Assembly (NCBI GenBank): GCA_963746465.1
Contig: CAVVAY010000005.1
Coordinates: 868,001 to 932,000, forward strand
Length of the DNA: 64,000 bases
DNA from: CAVVAY01 sp963746465
GTDB lineage: Bacteria; Actinomycetota; Actinomycetes; JACCUZ01
Reading direction: 5' to 3'
In this document: positions 17,032-24,760 of the stretch, in pieces
Numbering within the stretch: position 1 is the first letter of the stretch
Layout: each line of letters begins with the position of its first letter
Notes under the pieces: generated by a model
The model's database searches: none
What the model was told of the DNA's origin: nothing
Seen by the model: the letters and a program-made list of their open reading frames with translations, nothing else
Translations under genes and position numbers: made by a program

Positions 17032-18075
17032 GTGACGACCGACGCGCTGCTCGACTCGACCTTCCTACGTGCCTGCCGCCGCGAGCCGGTGCCGCACACC
17101 CCGGTCTGGTTCATGCGGCAGGCCGGCCGGTCGCTGCCCGAGTACCGCCGGCTGCGCGAGGGCATACCGATGCTCGAGGCCTGCGCCCGCCCTGACCTGG
17201 TCACCGAGATCACCCTCCAGCCGGTGCGCCGGCACGGCACCGACGCGGCGATCCTGTTCAGCGACATCGTGGTGCCGCTCAAGGCGGTCGGCGTCGACCT
17301 GGACATCAAGCCCGGCGTGGGGCCGGTCATCGCCCGGCCGATCCGTTCCTTCGCCGACCTCGAGCAGCTCCGGCCGCTGGAGGCCGGTGACGTCGGGTTC
17401 GTGGCCGAGGCGGTAAGGCTGCTGGTCGCCGAGCTCGGCGCCACACCGCTGATCGGTTTCGCGGGCGCGCCGTTCACGCTGGCGTCCTACCTCGTCGAGG
17501 GCGGTCCGTCGCGCAACCACGAGCACACCAAGGCGTTGATGTACGGCGCACCCGACCTGTGGGACGCCCTGATGCAGCGGCTGGCCGGCATCACCGCGGC
17601 CTTCCTGCGGGTGCAGGTCGAGGCCGGCGCTAGTGCCGTGCAGCTGTTCGACTCGTGGGTCGGGGCGCTGCCGGCCCGCGACTACGTGCGCTGCGTCCAA
17701 CCGCACTCGGCCGCGGTGTTGTCCGAGGTCGGCGAGCTCGGGGTGCCGCGGATCCACTTCGGCGTCGGCACGGGGGAGCTGCTCCGGCTGATGGGCGAGG
17801 CCGGCGCCGAGGTGGTCGGGGTCGACTTCCGGGTTCCCCTCGACGAGGCCACCCGCCGGGTGGGTCCGGACCACGCGCTGCAGGGCAACCTGGACCCCGC
17901 CGTCGTCTTCGCGCCGTGGGAGGTGGTGGCCGAGCAGACCCGGGACGTGCTGGCCGCCGGCCGGGCCGCGCCGGGCCACGTGTTCAACCTCGGGCACGGC
18001 GTCATCCCCGACACCGACCCCGGCGTGCTCACCCGGATCGTCGAGCTGGTGCACGCCGAGTCCGCCACAGCATGA
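17032..18075 (+). CDS. hemE: uroporphyrinogen decarboxylase
   Basis: 347 aa. Decarboxylates uroporphyrinogen III to coproporphyrinogen III in haem synthesis. Signatures are PVWFMRQAGRSLPEYR near residues 23-38 with the substrate-binding Arg residues, the Asp of LFSDIVVPLKAVGVDL, and GFAGAPFTLASYLVEGG. The start is uncertain: GTG 17032 gives a typical short N-terminus but has no ribosome site (perhaps leaderless), while GTG 17014 sits only 1 nt after GGAGG. The 3' end overlaps the convergent DUF4349 gene by 47 bp. Confidence 0.95.
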   Translation: MTTDALLDSTFLRACRREPVPHTPVWFMRQAGRSLPEYRRLREGIPMLEACARPDLVTEITLQPVRRHGTDAAILFSDIVVPLKAVGVDLDIKPGVGPVIARPIRSFADLEQLRPLEAGDVGFVAEAVRLLVAELGATPLIGFAGAPFTLASYLVEGGPSRNHEHTKALMYGAPDLWDALMQRLAGITAAFLRVQVEAGASAVQLFDSWVGALPARDYVRCVQPHSAAVLSEVGELGVPRIHFGVGTGELLRLMGEAGAEVVGVDFRVPLDEATRRVGPDHALQGNLDPAVVFAPWEVVAEQTRDVLAAGRAAPGHVFNLGHGVIPDTDPGVLTRIVELVHAESATA

Positions 18076-18943
18076 GCAGCGGTACGCCGACGACCGCGGC
18101 GGTGACTGCGAAGGGGACCAGCGCGCCGAGCACGGTCAGGGCGACCAGCACGATCGCCACGAACGCGTCCCAGCCGCCGCGCAGCCCGGACAGGAAGCCG
18201 AGGTCGTCCTCGTCGGTGGTCGGTCCGGTGGGTGCGCGGTCCGGGGACACCAGCGTCACCTCGATGGTGGCCAGGTCGGTGACGTCCTTGAGCCGGGCCA
18301 GCTGCGCCTCCAGCGACTCGAGGTCGGCCTCGCGGCGGGACAGCTCGGACTCGACCTGCACGACCTCGCCGATGGTCGTGGCCCGCGAGAGGAGCACCCG
18401 CACCCGGTCGACGCTGCGCTGCTGCGAGCGCACCCGGCTGTCGACGTCGGTCACCTGGGTCGTGACGTCCTCGGCGCTGCGCTTCCGGTCGAGCTCCTTG
18501 CCCAGCCGGCCCAGCGCGTCGAGGGTGGGCCCGAACGCCGTCGGCGGGACGCGCAGCGTCAGGTCTGCCTGACCGAACCGCCGGTCCCGGGGGTCGGTCG
18601 AGGTCTGCTCGGAGAACACCACCCCGTCGACACCGGTGGCGAGCGACTCGGCGCGGTCCGCGGCCCGCCCCACGTCGGGCACCCGGACCGTGATCGCGCC
18701 GCGGTAGACCACGTCCCGGTCACTCGGCAGGACCCGGGCCGCGGTTCGGTCCCGGGCCGACTCCCCGGATCCGGCGCCGTCGCCGCCGGCCTCGGTCGGC
18801 GCGACCTTCTCGCCGGCCATCGCGCCGGCGTCGGACTTCCCGCCGCTGCTGGCGCCGCTGTCGTTGTCGCTGCCGCCGCCCGAGCAGGCAGCCAGCGAGG
18901 CCGCCAGCAGCAGGGCTCCCATCACGTTGAGTCGAGTCGTCAT
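18029..18943 (-). CDS. DUF4349 domain lipoprotein
   Basis: 304 aa. Residues 1-20 are a lipoprotein signal (VMGALLLAASLAACSGGG, lipobox Cys near residue 20), followed by a low-complexity Gly/Ser/Asp linker. DUF4349 spans residues 75-245, with a coiled-coil middle (SQQRSVDRVRVLLSRA... SRREADLESLEAQLARLKD). A membrane helix near residues 262-295 closes the protein, leaving an Arg-rich cytosolic tail. It is thus tethered at both ends. Function of the family is unknown. The start faces hemY. Confidence 0.85.
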   Translation of the reverse strand: MTTRLNVMGALLLAASLAACSGGGSDNDSGASSGGKSDAGAMAGEKVAPTEAGGDGAGSGESARDRTAARVLPSDRDVVYRGAITVRVPDVGRAADRAESLATGVDGVVFSEQTSTDPRDRRFGQADLTLRVPPTAFGPTLDALGRLGKELDRKRSAEDVTTQVTDVDSRVRSQQRSVDRVRVLLSRATTIGEVVQVESELSRREADLESLEAQLARLKDVTDLATIEVTLVSPDRAPTGPTTDEDDLGFLSGLRGGWDAFVAIVLVALTVLGALVPFAVTAAVVGVPLLMLWRTRRAPARRSG

Positions 18944-19022
18944 GGCGCTGCGACGCGACCCGGCAGCCGGCGGTTCCGTCCCCGCCGGTCGCGAAAGGGT
19001 CACGATCTGCCAAGGTGGCGCC

Positions 19023-20468
19023 ATGTCCGGCGGGTCGCACGACGAGTCGCCGCGGCAACTGCACGTGGTCGTGGTCGGAGGCGGCATCGCCGGGCTGGCT
19101 GCCGCCCGCGCGCTGGGGGAGGCGGGCCGGCGGGCGCATCGTCCCGGCGGCCTGCGGGTCACGGTGCTGGAGGCGTCCGGCCAGCTCGGCGGGAAGCTCC
19201 GGGTGAGCGACCTGGCCGGGGTGCCGGTCGACGAGGGCGCCGAGTCGCTGCTGCTGCGCCGCCCCGAGGCGGTGGACCTGGCGCGGGCCGCCGGGCTGGG
19301 CCCCGACCTCGAGGACGCCGCGACGACGACGGCCGCGGTATGGAGCCGCGGCGGCATGCACCCGTTGCCCCGCTGGACCGTGATGGGTGTCCCCAGCGAC
19401 CTGCGCACCCTGGCAACCAGCGGGCTGCTGACCGGCCGCGAGCTGGCCCGGGTGCCGGTCGACTCGTGGCTGCCGCGGACCCGGATGGCCGACGACGTCT
19501 CGGTCGGCCGGTTCGTCGCTGCGCGGCTGGGGCGGGCGGTCGTCGAGCGGCTGGTCGAGCCGCTGCTCGGCGGTGTCTACGCCGGGCGGGCCGACGACCT
19601 GTCGCTGGAGGCGACCATGCCGCAGCTCGCGCCGTACGCCCGCCGGGAACGCTCGCTGCTCGCCGCCGCCCGGGCCAGCCGGTCGGCCGCGGGGTCCGCC
19701 AGGCCGGACGGTGCGGTGTTCGGGGCGCCGCGCGGCGGGGTCGGCCGGCTGCCGGCCGCGGTGGCCCGGCTGTCCGGCGCGCAGATCCGCACCGGAGCGA
19801 CGGTCCGGGAGCTGGCCCGCACCCCGACCGGCTGGCGGCTGGTGGTGGGGCCGACCCGCTCGCCGGAGGAGGTGCGGGCCGACGCGGTCGTGCTCGCCGT
19901 ACCGGCAGCCCCCACCGCCCGGCTGCTGCGCCCGCACGCCGCGGCGGCCGCGTCCGACCTGTCCCAGCTGCGCTACGCGTCGATGGCCGTGGTCGCGTTG
20001 GTCTTCCCCGCCACCGCGTTCCGGCAGCTGCCCACCGGGTCGGGGTTCCTGGTGCCACCGGTCGACGGACGCTCGGTGAAGGCGGTCACCTTCACCTCGA
20101 CCAAGTGGGGCTGGTACGCCGGCGCAGCCCCCGGCCTGGTGGTGATCCGGGCCTCGGTGGGGCGGATGGGCGAGGAGGCGGTGCTGCAGCGCGACGACGC
20201 CGATCTGGTCGACCTCGTCCTCGGCGACCTCAGCGACGCCCTCGGTGTCACCGACCCGCCGCTGGACGCCCGGGTGACCCGGTGGGGCGGGGGACTGCCC
20301 CAGTACGCGGTCGGCCACCGGAGCCGGGTGGCCCGCGTCCGGGCGGCCGTCGCGCAGCTTCCGGGGCTGGCGGTCGCGGGCGCGGCGTACGACGGGGTCG
20401 GGGTGCCGGCCTGCATCGCATCCGGGGAGCAGGCCGCCGCCGAGGTGCTGCGACAATGGGGGCCATGA
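19023..20468 (+). CDS. hemY: coproporphyrinogen III / protoporphyrinogen oxidase (HemY-type)
   Basis: 481 aa FAD enzyme. The dinucleotide motif HVVVVGGGIAGLAAARAL is near residues 14-31, interrupted afterwards by a short Arg/Gly-rich insert, then TVLEASGQLGGKLR. The substrate-domain stretch is VEPLLGGVYAGRADDLSLEA and the C-terminal FAD site is GLAVAGAAYDGVGVPACIASG. With hemQ next door, the likely reaction is coproporphyrinogen III to coproporphyrin III. ATG at 19023 with AAGGTGG about 4 nt upstream. Its stop overlaps hemQ by 4 bp. Confidence 0.94.
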   Translation: MSGGSHDESPRQLHVVVVGGGIAGLAAARALGEAGRRAHRPGGLRVTVLEASGQLGGKLRVSDLAGVPVDEGAESLLLRRPEAVDLARAAGLGPDLEDAATTTAAVWSRGGMHPLPRWTVMGVPSDLRTLATSGLLTGRELARVPVDSWLPRTRMADDVSVGRFVAARLGRAVVERLVEPLLGGVYAGRADDLSLEATMPQLAPYARRERSLLAAARASRSAAGSARPDGAVFGAPRGGVGRLPAAVARLSGAQIRTGATVRELARTPTGWRLVVGPTRSPEEVRADAVVLAVPAAPTARLLRPHAAAAASDLSQLRYASMAVVALVFPATAFRQLPTGSGFLVPPVDGRSVKAVTFTSTKWGWYAGAAPGLVVIRASVGRMGEEAVLQRDDADLVDLVLGDLSDALGVTDPPLDARVTRWGGGLPQYAVGHRSRVARVRAAVAQLPGLAVAGAAYDGVGVPACIASGEQAAAEVLRQWGP

Positions 20469-21157
20469 GCACCAAGCCCAAGGCGCGCGACCTCAACCAG
20501 GTCGTCCGCTACACGATGTGGTCGGTGTTCCGGCTGCGCGACCGGCTGCCCGACGACAGGGCTGCCGTCGCGGCCGAGGTCGAGGACCTGTTCGAGCAGC
20601 TCGCCGCGAAGGACGTCGTCACCCGCGGCACCTACGACGTGAGCGGCCTGCGGGCCGACGCCGACGTGATGGTCTGGTGGCACTCGGTCAACCCGGACGA
20701 CCTGCAGGAGGCGTACGGCCGGTTCCGCCGCACGGTTCTGGGCAGTGTCTGCGAACCGGTCTGGTCGGTGATGGCGGTGCATCGGCCGGCGGAGTTCAAC
20801 AAGGGTCATGTGCCGGCCTTCCTTGCCGAGGAGGACGCCCACGACTACGTCTGCGTCTATCCCTTCGTGCGGTCCTACGACTGGTACCTGCTGCCCGACG
20901 AGGAGCGCCGGGCACTGCTGGCGGAGCACGGGCAGATGGCGCGCGGCTTCCCTGACGTACGCGCCAACACCGTCCCGGCCTTCGCGCTCGGCGACTACGA
21001 GTGGGTGCTGGCGTTCGAGGCCGACGAGCTGCACCGCATCGTCGACCTGATGCGTCACCTGCGCGCGTCCCGGGCCCGGCTGCACGTGCGTGACGAGGTG
21101 CCGTTCTACACCGGCCGGCGCAAGCCGGTCAGCGAGCTCGTGGCAGCCGCCCCGTGA
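20465..21157 (+). CDS. hemQ: coproheme decarboxylase (chlorite-dismutase-like HemQ/ChdC)
   Basis: 230 aa. Converts iron-coproporphyrin to haem b in the last step of the coproporphyrin-dependent route used by actinobacteria. Marks are NQVVRYTMWSVFRL at the N-terminus, the YPFVRSYDWYLLP block near residue 136 with the reactive Tyr, and HGQMARGFPDVRANT near residues 157-171 ahead of a C-terminal ferredoxin-like repeat. ATG overlaps hemY as ATGA (20465-20468). A -10-like GACAAT at 20452-20457, 7 nt before the start, could add a leaderless internal promoter. The ferrochelatase of the pathway is not in the window. Confidence 0.94.
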   Translation: MSTKPKARDLNQVVRYTMWSVFRLRDRLPDDRAAVAAEVEDLFEQLAAKDVVTRGTYDVSGLRADADVMVWWHSVNPDDLQEAYGRFRRTVLGSVCEPVWSVMAVHRPAEFNKGHVPAFLAEEDAHDYVCVYPFVRSYDWYLLPDEERRALLAEHGQMARGFPDVRANTVPAFALGDYEWVLAFEADELHRIVDLMRHLRASRARLHVRDEVPFYTGRRKPVSELVAAAP

Positions 21158-21182
21158 CGCAGACGACCCCTGCGAGCAGCGG

Positions 21183-22088
21183 GTGAGCGCTTCTCCGCAC
21201 GGCACCGACGGGCACGGCCCGGAGACAGACGTGCCGCAGCCCGTCGGCATCGCGCAACCGCCGCCGAGGCGCAGGATCCGCGACCGGATCGGCCGGCGGT
21301 CGCGGCTGATCGCCGTCCTGCTGACCGCCTCGCTGGTCTACGTGGTCGTCGACATCTTCGTGCAGGGACCGCTCACCCAGCTCGACGTCGCCATCAACGA
21401 CTGGGAGGGCGAGGCCGCCTTCCCGTCGCTGGAGCAGACCGCCCGGTGGTACGACAAGATGGGCCAGCGCTCGGTGCTGGTGCCGATCCTGCTGCTGGTG
21501 GCAGGCATCTTCGCGCGCCGGCACCGCACCTGGCGGCCGGTCGTGCTGGCTGCGATGTCGTTCCTGGTGCTGAACGTGGTCGTCGGTGCGATGAAGATCG
21601 TGATCGGCCGTTCCGAGACCGAGACCGGCAACCCCGACGTGCTCAACGGCGGCATCATCTTCCCGTCAGGGCACTCGTCCAACATGGTGCTGACGGGTGG
21701 CGTGATCGTCTACCTCTGCCTGCGGTACGCCGATGACCCGCCGGTGCGCCGGATCGCCGCACTGTGGACGGTGCTGACCACCCTGACGATCCTCACCAGC
21801 CTCTACATCGGCAGCCACTGGCTGACCGACCTGGTCGCCGGTGTGCTGGTCGGCGGGCTGCTGCTGCAGTCGGTGATCCTGTTCGACGTCGCGACCGCGG
21901 ACGTGCGCTACACCCGCCCGTGGTGGTGGCGGAAGACGCTGGCCCTACTGCCCTTCCTCGAGACGGATCGAGACGGAGTTGATGCAGTAGCGGTCCCCGG
22001 TCGGCGTCTGGGGGGCGTCGTCGAAGAGGTGCCCGAGGTGGGAGCCGCACCGGCGGCACCGGACCTCCGTGCGAGTCATGCCGAGTGA
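21183..22088 (+). CDS. PAP2-family membrane phosphatase
   Basis: 301 aa with six membrane segments after a polar, Pro-rich N-terminus. PAP2 motif 2 FPSGHSS is intact, motif 1 is shortened (KIVIGRSE) and motif 3 reads TSLYIGSHWLTD: its His and Asp are kept but the Arg is replaced, so activity may be weak or altered. Typical substrates are lipid phosphates such as undecaprenyl diphosphate or phosphatidic acid. GTG 21183 is the first start past hemQ. The frame runs 144 bp into the convergent msrB gene; residues after about 255 are simply antisense of msrB, so the natural end may be different. Confidence 0.8.
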   Translation: MSASPHGTDGHGPETDVPQPVGIAQPPPRRRIRDRIGRRSRLIAVLLTASLVYVVVDIFVQGPLTQLDVAINDWEGEAAFPSLEQTARWYDKMGQRSVLVPILLLVAGIFARRHRTWRPVVLAAMSFLVLNVVVGAMKIVIGRSETETGNPDVLNGGIIFPSGHSSNMVLTGGVIVYLCLRYADDPPVRRIAALWTVLTTLTILTSLYIGSHWLTDLVAGVLVGGLLLQSVILFDVATADVRYTRPWWWRKTLALLPFLETDRDGVDAVAVPGRRLGGVVEEVPEVGAAPAAPDLRASHAE

Positions 22089-22385
22089 CCGGTCCTCCAG
22101 GAGCTCGACGGCGTCGCCCTCGCTCGGCTGGTAGAACGACGGCCAGCCGCAGTGCGAGTCGAACTTGGCCTCGCTCCTGAACAGCTCGGCCCCGCAGGCC
22201 CGGCAGCTGTACACGCCCACCTTCGTGGTGTCGTTGTACTCGCCGGTGAAGGGCCGCTCGGTGCCCCCTTCGCGCAGGACGTGGTACTCCTGCGGGCTCA
22301 GCTCGGCCCGCCAGTCGTCCTCGGACCTGCGCACCTCGTAGGCGGTCTCCGGCTCGGCGTCAGCGGGCTTGCTCTTCTTGAACAT
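21945..22385 (-). CDS. msrB: peptide-methionine (R)-S-oxide reductase
   Basis: 146 aa. Repairs the R form of oxidised methionine in proteins. The zinc site is two CxxC pairs (YSCRACG and VRCRRCGSH), the signature CGWPSF is near residue 79, and the catalytic Cys is in GDRYCINSVS near residue 135. ATG 22385 lies 6 nt after TAGGCT (reverse strand, 22392-22397), so the message is probably leaderless. It diverges from the LigD-type polymerase gene with only 56 bp between starts. Confidence 0.95.
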   Translation of the reverse strand: MFKKSKPADAEPETAYEVRRSEDDWRAELSPQEYHVLREGGTERPFTGEYNDTTKVGVYSCRACGAELFRSEAKFDSHCGWPSFYQPSEGDAVELLEDRSLGMTRTEVRCRRCGSHLGHLFDDAPQTPTGDRYCINSVSIRLEEGQ

Positions 22386-22391
22386 GCACCG

Positions 22392-22435
22392 AGCCTACGT
22401 CGCAGCGGTGCGCCGGGCGACCCTCCCGGTAGCGT
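22392..22435. promoter_or_regulatory. divergent leaderless promoters of msrB and the LigD-type polymerase
   Basis: TAGGCT on the minus strand (22392-22397) lies 6 nt before the msrB ATG. TAGCGT on the plus strand (22430-22435) lies 6 nt before the ATG at 22442. No clear -35 boxes were seen. Confidence 0.5.
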
Positions 22436-22441
22436 GCCGGC

Positions 22442-23500
22442 ATGGCATCACCGTTCGTCGAGATCGAGGTCGGCCCACGCACGGTCAAGGTGACCAACCC
22501 GGACAAGGTCATCTTCCCGGTGGCCGGCATCACGAAGCGGGAGATGGTCGACTACTACCTCTCGGTCGGGGACGGCATCATGCGTGCCCTCGCGGAGCGG
22601 CCGGTGACCCTGGAGCGCTGGCAGGCCGGTGTGCACGAAGGCGTCAAGGTCGCGACCCGGGCGGACGGGCGCGGTGCCGACGCGTTCTACCAGAAGCGCA
22701 TCAGCAAGGGTGCCCCGCCGTGGGTCGAGACCGCGCACATCTCCTTCCCGAGCGGCCGGACCGCCGACGAGGTCTGCCCGACCGAGCTCGCCACTGTCGC
22801 CTGGTGCGCGCAGCAGAACACCATCACCTTCCACCCCTGGCCGGTGCGCCGGGCCGACGTCGACCATCCCGACGAGCTGCGCATCGACCTGGACCCGCAG
22901 CCGGGCACCGACTTCGCCGACGCCGTAGGCGTCGCCGGTGTGGCGCGGGAGGTGCTCGCCGAGCTCGGGTGGCGCGGCTTCCCGAAGACGTCGGGCAACC
23001 GGGGCGTCCACATCTACGTGCGGATCGAGCCGCGCTGGACCTTCACCGACGTGCGGCACGCGGCGATCGCGTTCGGGCGTGAGCTGGAGCGGCGGATGCC
23101 GGGCCGGGTGACCACGAAGTGGTGGAAGGAGGAGCGCGGCGAGGCCATCTTCGTCGACTACAACCAGAACGCCCGGGACCGCACCATCGCCTCCGCCTAC
23201 TCGGTGCGCCCCCTGCCGCACGCCCCGGTGTCCGCGCCCCTGGAGTGGGACGAGCTGCCCGACACCGACCCGCGCGAGCTCACGGTGCGCACGATGCCGG
23301 CCAGGTTCGCCGAGCGGGGCGACCTGCACCGCGAGATCGACGACGTCCGGCACGACCTGACCCCGCTGCTCGAGTGGTTCGAGCGGGACGAGCAGGACCA
23401 CGGCCTGGGCGATATGCCGTACCCGCCGGACTACCCGAAGATGCCGGGGGAGCCGATGCGGGTGCAGCCGAGCCGGGCCAAGCGTCCCACGGGTTCGTGA
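22442..23500 (+). CDS. LigD-type DNA repair polymerase (primase-like PolDom)
   Basis: 352 aa stand-alone version of the polymerase domain of LigD, an archaeo-eukaryotic-primase fold enzyme that fills gaps during non-homologous end joining. It begins VKVTNPDKVIFPVAGITKRE, has DAFYQKRISKGAPPW, the metal-binding acid pair in LRIDLDPQPG near residue 149, and SGNRGVHIYVRIEP near residue 183 with its His. A Pro-rich tail follows from about residue 325. A matching ATP-dependent ligase gene stands at 28988-30067; no Ku gene is seen in the window. ATG 22442 is leaderless (TAGCGT, 6 nt). Confidence 0.9.
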   Translation: MASPFVEIEVGPRTVKVTNPDKVIFPVAGITKREMVDYYLSVGDGIMRALAERPVTLERWQAGVHEGVKVATRADGRGADAFYQKRISKGAPPWVETAHISFPSGRTADEVCPTELATVAWCAQQNTITFHPWPVRRADVDHPDELRIDLDPQPGTDFADAVGVAGVAREVLAELGWRGFPKTSGNRGVHIYVRIEPRWTFTDVRHAAIAFGRELERRMPGRVTTKWWKEERGEAIFVDYNQNARDRTIASAYSVRPLPHAPVSAPLEWDELPDTDPRELTVRTMPARFAERGDLHREIDDVRHDLTPLLEWFERDEQDHGLGDMPYPPDYPKMPGEPMRVQPSRAKRPTGS

Positions 23501-23610
23501 GGCTCGACCCCGCCGAACGGTCAGCATCCGGGTGAGGGCAACGGTGGAGACGTCTCCCGGGACGACGGGCGGACCGACAGCGAGTCTCGTGGCGTTCGAG
23601 CTCGTTGCAC

Positions 23611-23616
23611 TTGACC
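23611..23616 (+). promoter_or_regulatory. candidate -35 box of the first 6C-type RNA
   Basis: TTGACC stands 33 nt before the conserved GCCAGCCTCGG that opens the RNA. The second 6C-type RNA has TTGACT 34 nt before the same word, which supports both as promoters. The -10 is weak (around AAAGGT, 23634-23639). Confidence 0.5.
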
Positions 23617-23643
23617 GGGGTCTCCATCGGGACAAAGGTGACT

Positions 23644-23830
23644 GCCAGCCTCGGTGGAAACCCCCCTCCGGCGAGGCTAGGCCCGCGCTCCCCACCCCCC
23701 GGGGAAACGCGGGCCGCCTGCGCAGTGCCGACGAGTCGGGTGGCCACCCCCCCAGACCCCCTTGTGGCAGCCGGCCCGTCGGCCTCAATGAGCATGCCGC
23801 TCCTGCGGCCTGGCAGGCATCGGGTTTTCG
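23644..23830 (+). ncRNA. 6C-type small RNA (copy A)
   Basis: Two consecutive hairpins each expose a loop of six C. Hairpin 1 pairs AGCCTCG (23647-23653) with CGAGGCT (23672-23678) around C6. Hairpin 2 pairs GGCCCGCG (23680-23687) plus TCCCC with GGGGA plus CGCGGGCC (23708-23715) around ACCCCCC. A further C7 tract (GGCCACCCCCCC, 23742-23753) and an ATGCC/GGCAT hairpin ending in TTTT (to about 23828), a likely terminator, follow. This is the layout of the actinobacterial 6C RNA, thought to pair with G-rich mRNA sites. A homologue lies at 56423. The 5' and 3' ends are estimates. Confidence 0.75.
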
Positions 23831-24006
23831 TTCACTGTGGGTCAACGTTCGGCTGACGCGGATCCGATTCCGCGCACAAGCGGTCACTGTCCGTGTTGCG
23901 CGGACCCATGTCGCCTGGGGGTGCGGCGACGCGGGTCCGCTCCGAGCCCGGGGGAGAACGCGACAGCGGCTGTGGGGAACTCCCTTCCACCTGTGGAGAA
24001 GGGTTC
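23831..24006. other. spacer with no recognised gene
   Basis: Between the 6C-type RNA and the small reverse-strand gene I see no convincing reading frame. The 3' end has GAGAA-GGG-TTCTC (23996-24008), a small hairpin that could help end the reverse-strand transcript. Confidence 0.4.
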
Positions 24007-24144
24007 TCAGGCGGGTACGGCGGTCACTCGCCGCGCCTTGGCGGCCGCCAGCCGGGCCTGGACCACAGCCGTCGGGTGCGCGCCCGAGAGCGCCGCCCGC
24101 CGCGCGGCGAGCAGCGCAACGCGGTAGTCCTGGCGAGTGTTCAC
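24007..24144 (-). CDS. small leaderless protein, 45 aa
   Basis: The frame GTG 24144 to TGA 24007 encodes a short basic, Ala/Arg-rich, probably helical peptide (N-terminus VNTRQDYRVALLAARRAAL, end RRVTAVPA). I do not know the family. The case for it is the promoter: TTGACA, 17-bp spacer, GACAGT, then exactly 6 nt to the GTG, the standard leaderless layout here, with no ribosome site. It may be chromatin- or RNA-binding given its charge, but that is a guess. Confidence 0.5.
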   Translation of the reverse strand: MNTRQDYRVALLAARRAALSGAHPTAVVQARLAAAKARRVTAVPA

Positions 24145-24150
24145 AAGGCG

Positions 24151-24179
24151 ACTGTCAACCTCGGCTCACGGCTTGTCAA
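24151..24179 (-). promoter_or_regulatory. promoter of the 45-aa leaderless gene
   Basis: On the minus strand: perfect -35 TTGACA (24174-24179), 17-bp spacer, -10 GACAGT (24151-24156), transcription start expected at or next to the GTG at 24144. The best-formed promoter in this spacer. Confidence 0.6.
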
Positions 24180-24241
24180 AGACCTGCTCCGGCGTGTCCC
24201 GCCACATCATCCCCCGATGGGCGGATCTCTCGAGTTCCTGG

Positions 24242-24538
24242 CTAGCCGGCCGTGGAGTCGCGTCGCCGATCCGTCAGCTGTTCGACCGCCTGGGACACTC
24301 GATTCGGCCGCCTGTGTCGTGGCGGGACCGCGCGATCCAACCCGCCGAGTGGGCCTCTGTCTGCCTCACTATCCGCCTGCTGCACGCCCACAGCCGCCCG
24401 GCGTTGAAGAGCCACCATCTCGGCGTGCAGGCGACGACTTGTGTCCTCCTCGAGGTGTAGCCCGGCAAGAGCGCGCTGCCGCTCACCCAGCTGGCCTTCG
24501 AGCACACCGAGCAGTGCCATCTCGTCGTCGCGGTCCAC
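24242..24538 (-). CDS. small coiled-coil protein, 98 aa
   Basis: GTG 24538 is preceded at 4 nt by a very strong ribosome site, AGGAGGAGG (24543-24551). The product starts VDRDDEMALLGVLEGQLGE, continues as a heptad-like helix to about residue 55 (RQRALAGLHLEEDTSRRLHAE), and ends in a polar Arg-rich tail. No signal or membrane segment. I do not recognise the family. It runs towards the 45-aa gene, which has its own promoter. The longer frame back to 24682 has no start support. Confidence 0.6.
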   Translation of the reverse strand: MDRDDEMALLGVLEGQLGERQRALAGLHLEEDTSRRLHAEMVALQRRAAVGVQQADSEADRGPLGGLDRAVPPRHRRPNRVSQAVEQLTDRRRDSTAG

Positions 24539-24699
24539 CGGGCCTCCTCCTGCAGTCGTTGCAGGCGTACCCGGGAGAGTGCGAACGCAACCGGAAGCCG
24601 ACCGGCAAGACTCCCTGGCCGGGGTCCCCGCCGCCCCGCCCGGGGGGGTGGTCGGGACGACGGGGACGTCGTGGGACAGCATCGCTGCATGGGGAAACG

Positions 24700-24760
24700 T
24701 CGACGGCGCGGGCCCCCCGGCTCTCGACCCCCCAGGAGCCTGCCCGCACCGCCAATGCCG
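24700..24760 (+). ncRNA. possible third, degenerate 6C-like element
   Basis: GCGGGC at about 24707 can pair with GCCCGC at about 24741; inside, GGCTC/GAGCC closes a loop that holds C6, and another C6 run lies just before. The 3' half (CCCCCCAGGA, then CGCACCGCC and AATG) reads much like copy B at 56513-56540. The first hairpin and the TTGAC promoter are not seen, so it may be a decayed copy or chance in C-rich DNA. Confidence 0.3.

Noticed and set aside
23546..23557. GGAGACGTCTCC palindrome after the LigD-type polymerase gene
   Set aside because: A 12-bp palindrome may occur by chance here; too short for a terminator and no partner site was found.
23970..24000. TGTGGGGAA and TGTGGAGAA words resembling DnaA boxes
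   Set aside because: Only two imperfect words, no AT-rich unwinding element and no dnaA/dnaN nearby; not an origin.
24600..24640. G/C-run hairpin on either strand near the possible third 6C copy
   Set aside because: Pairing is possible but the loop is not C6 and no promoter was seen, so it was not counted as part of the RNA.
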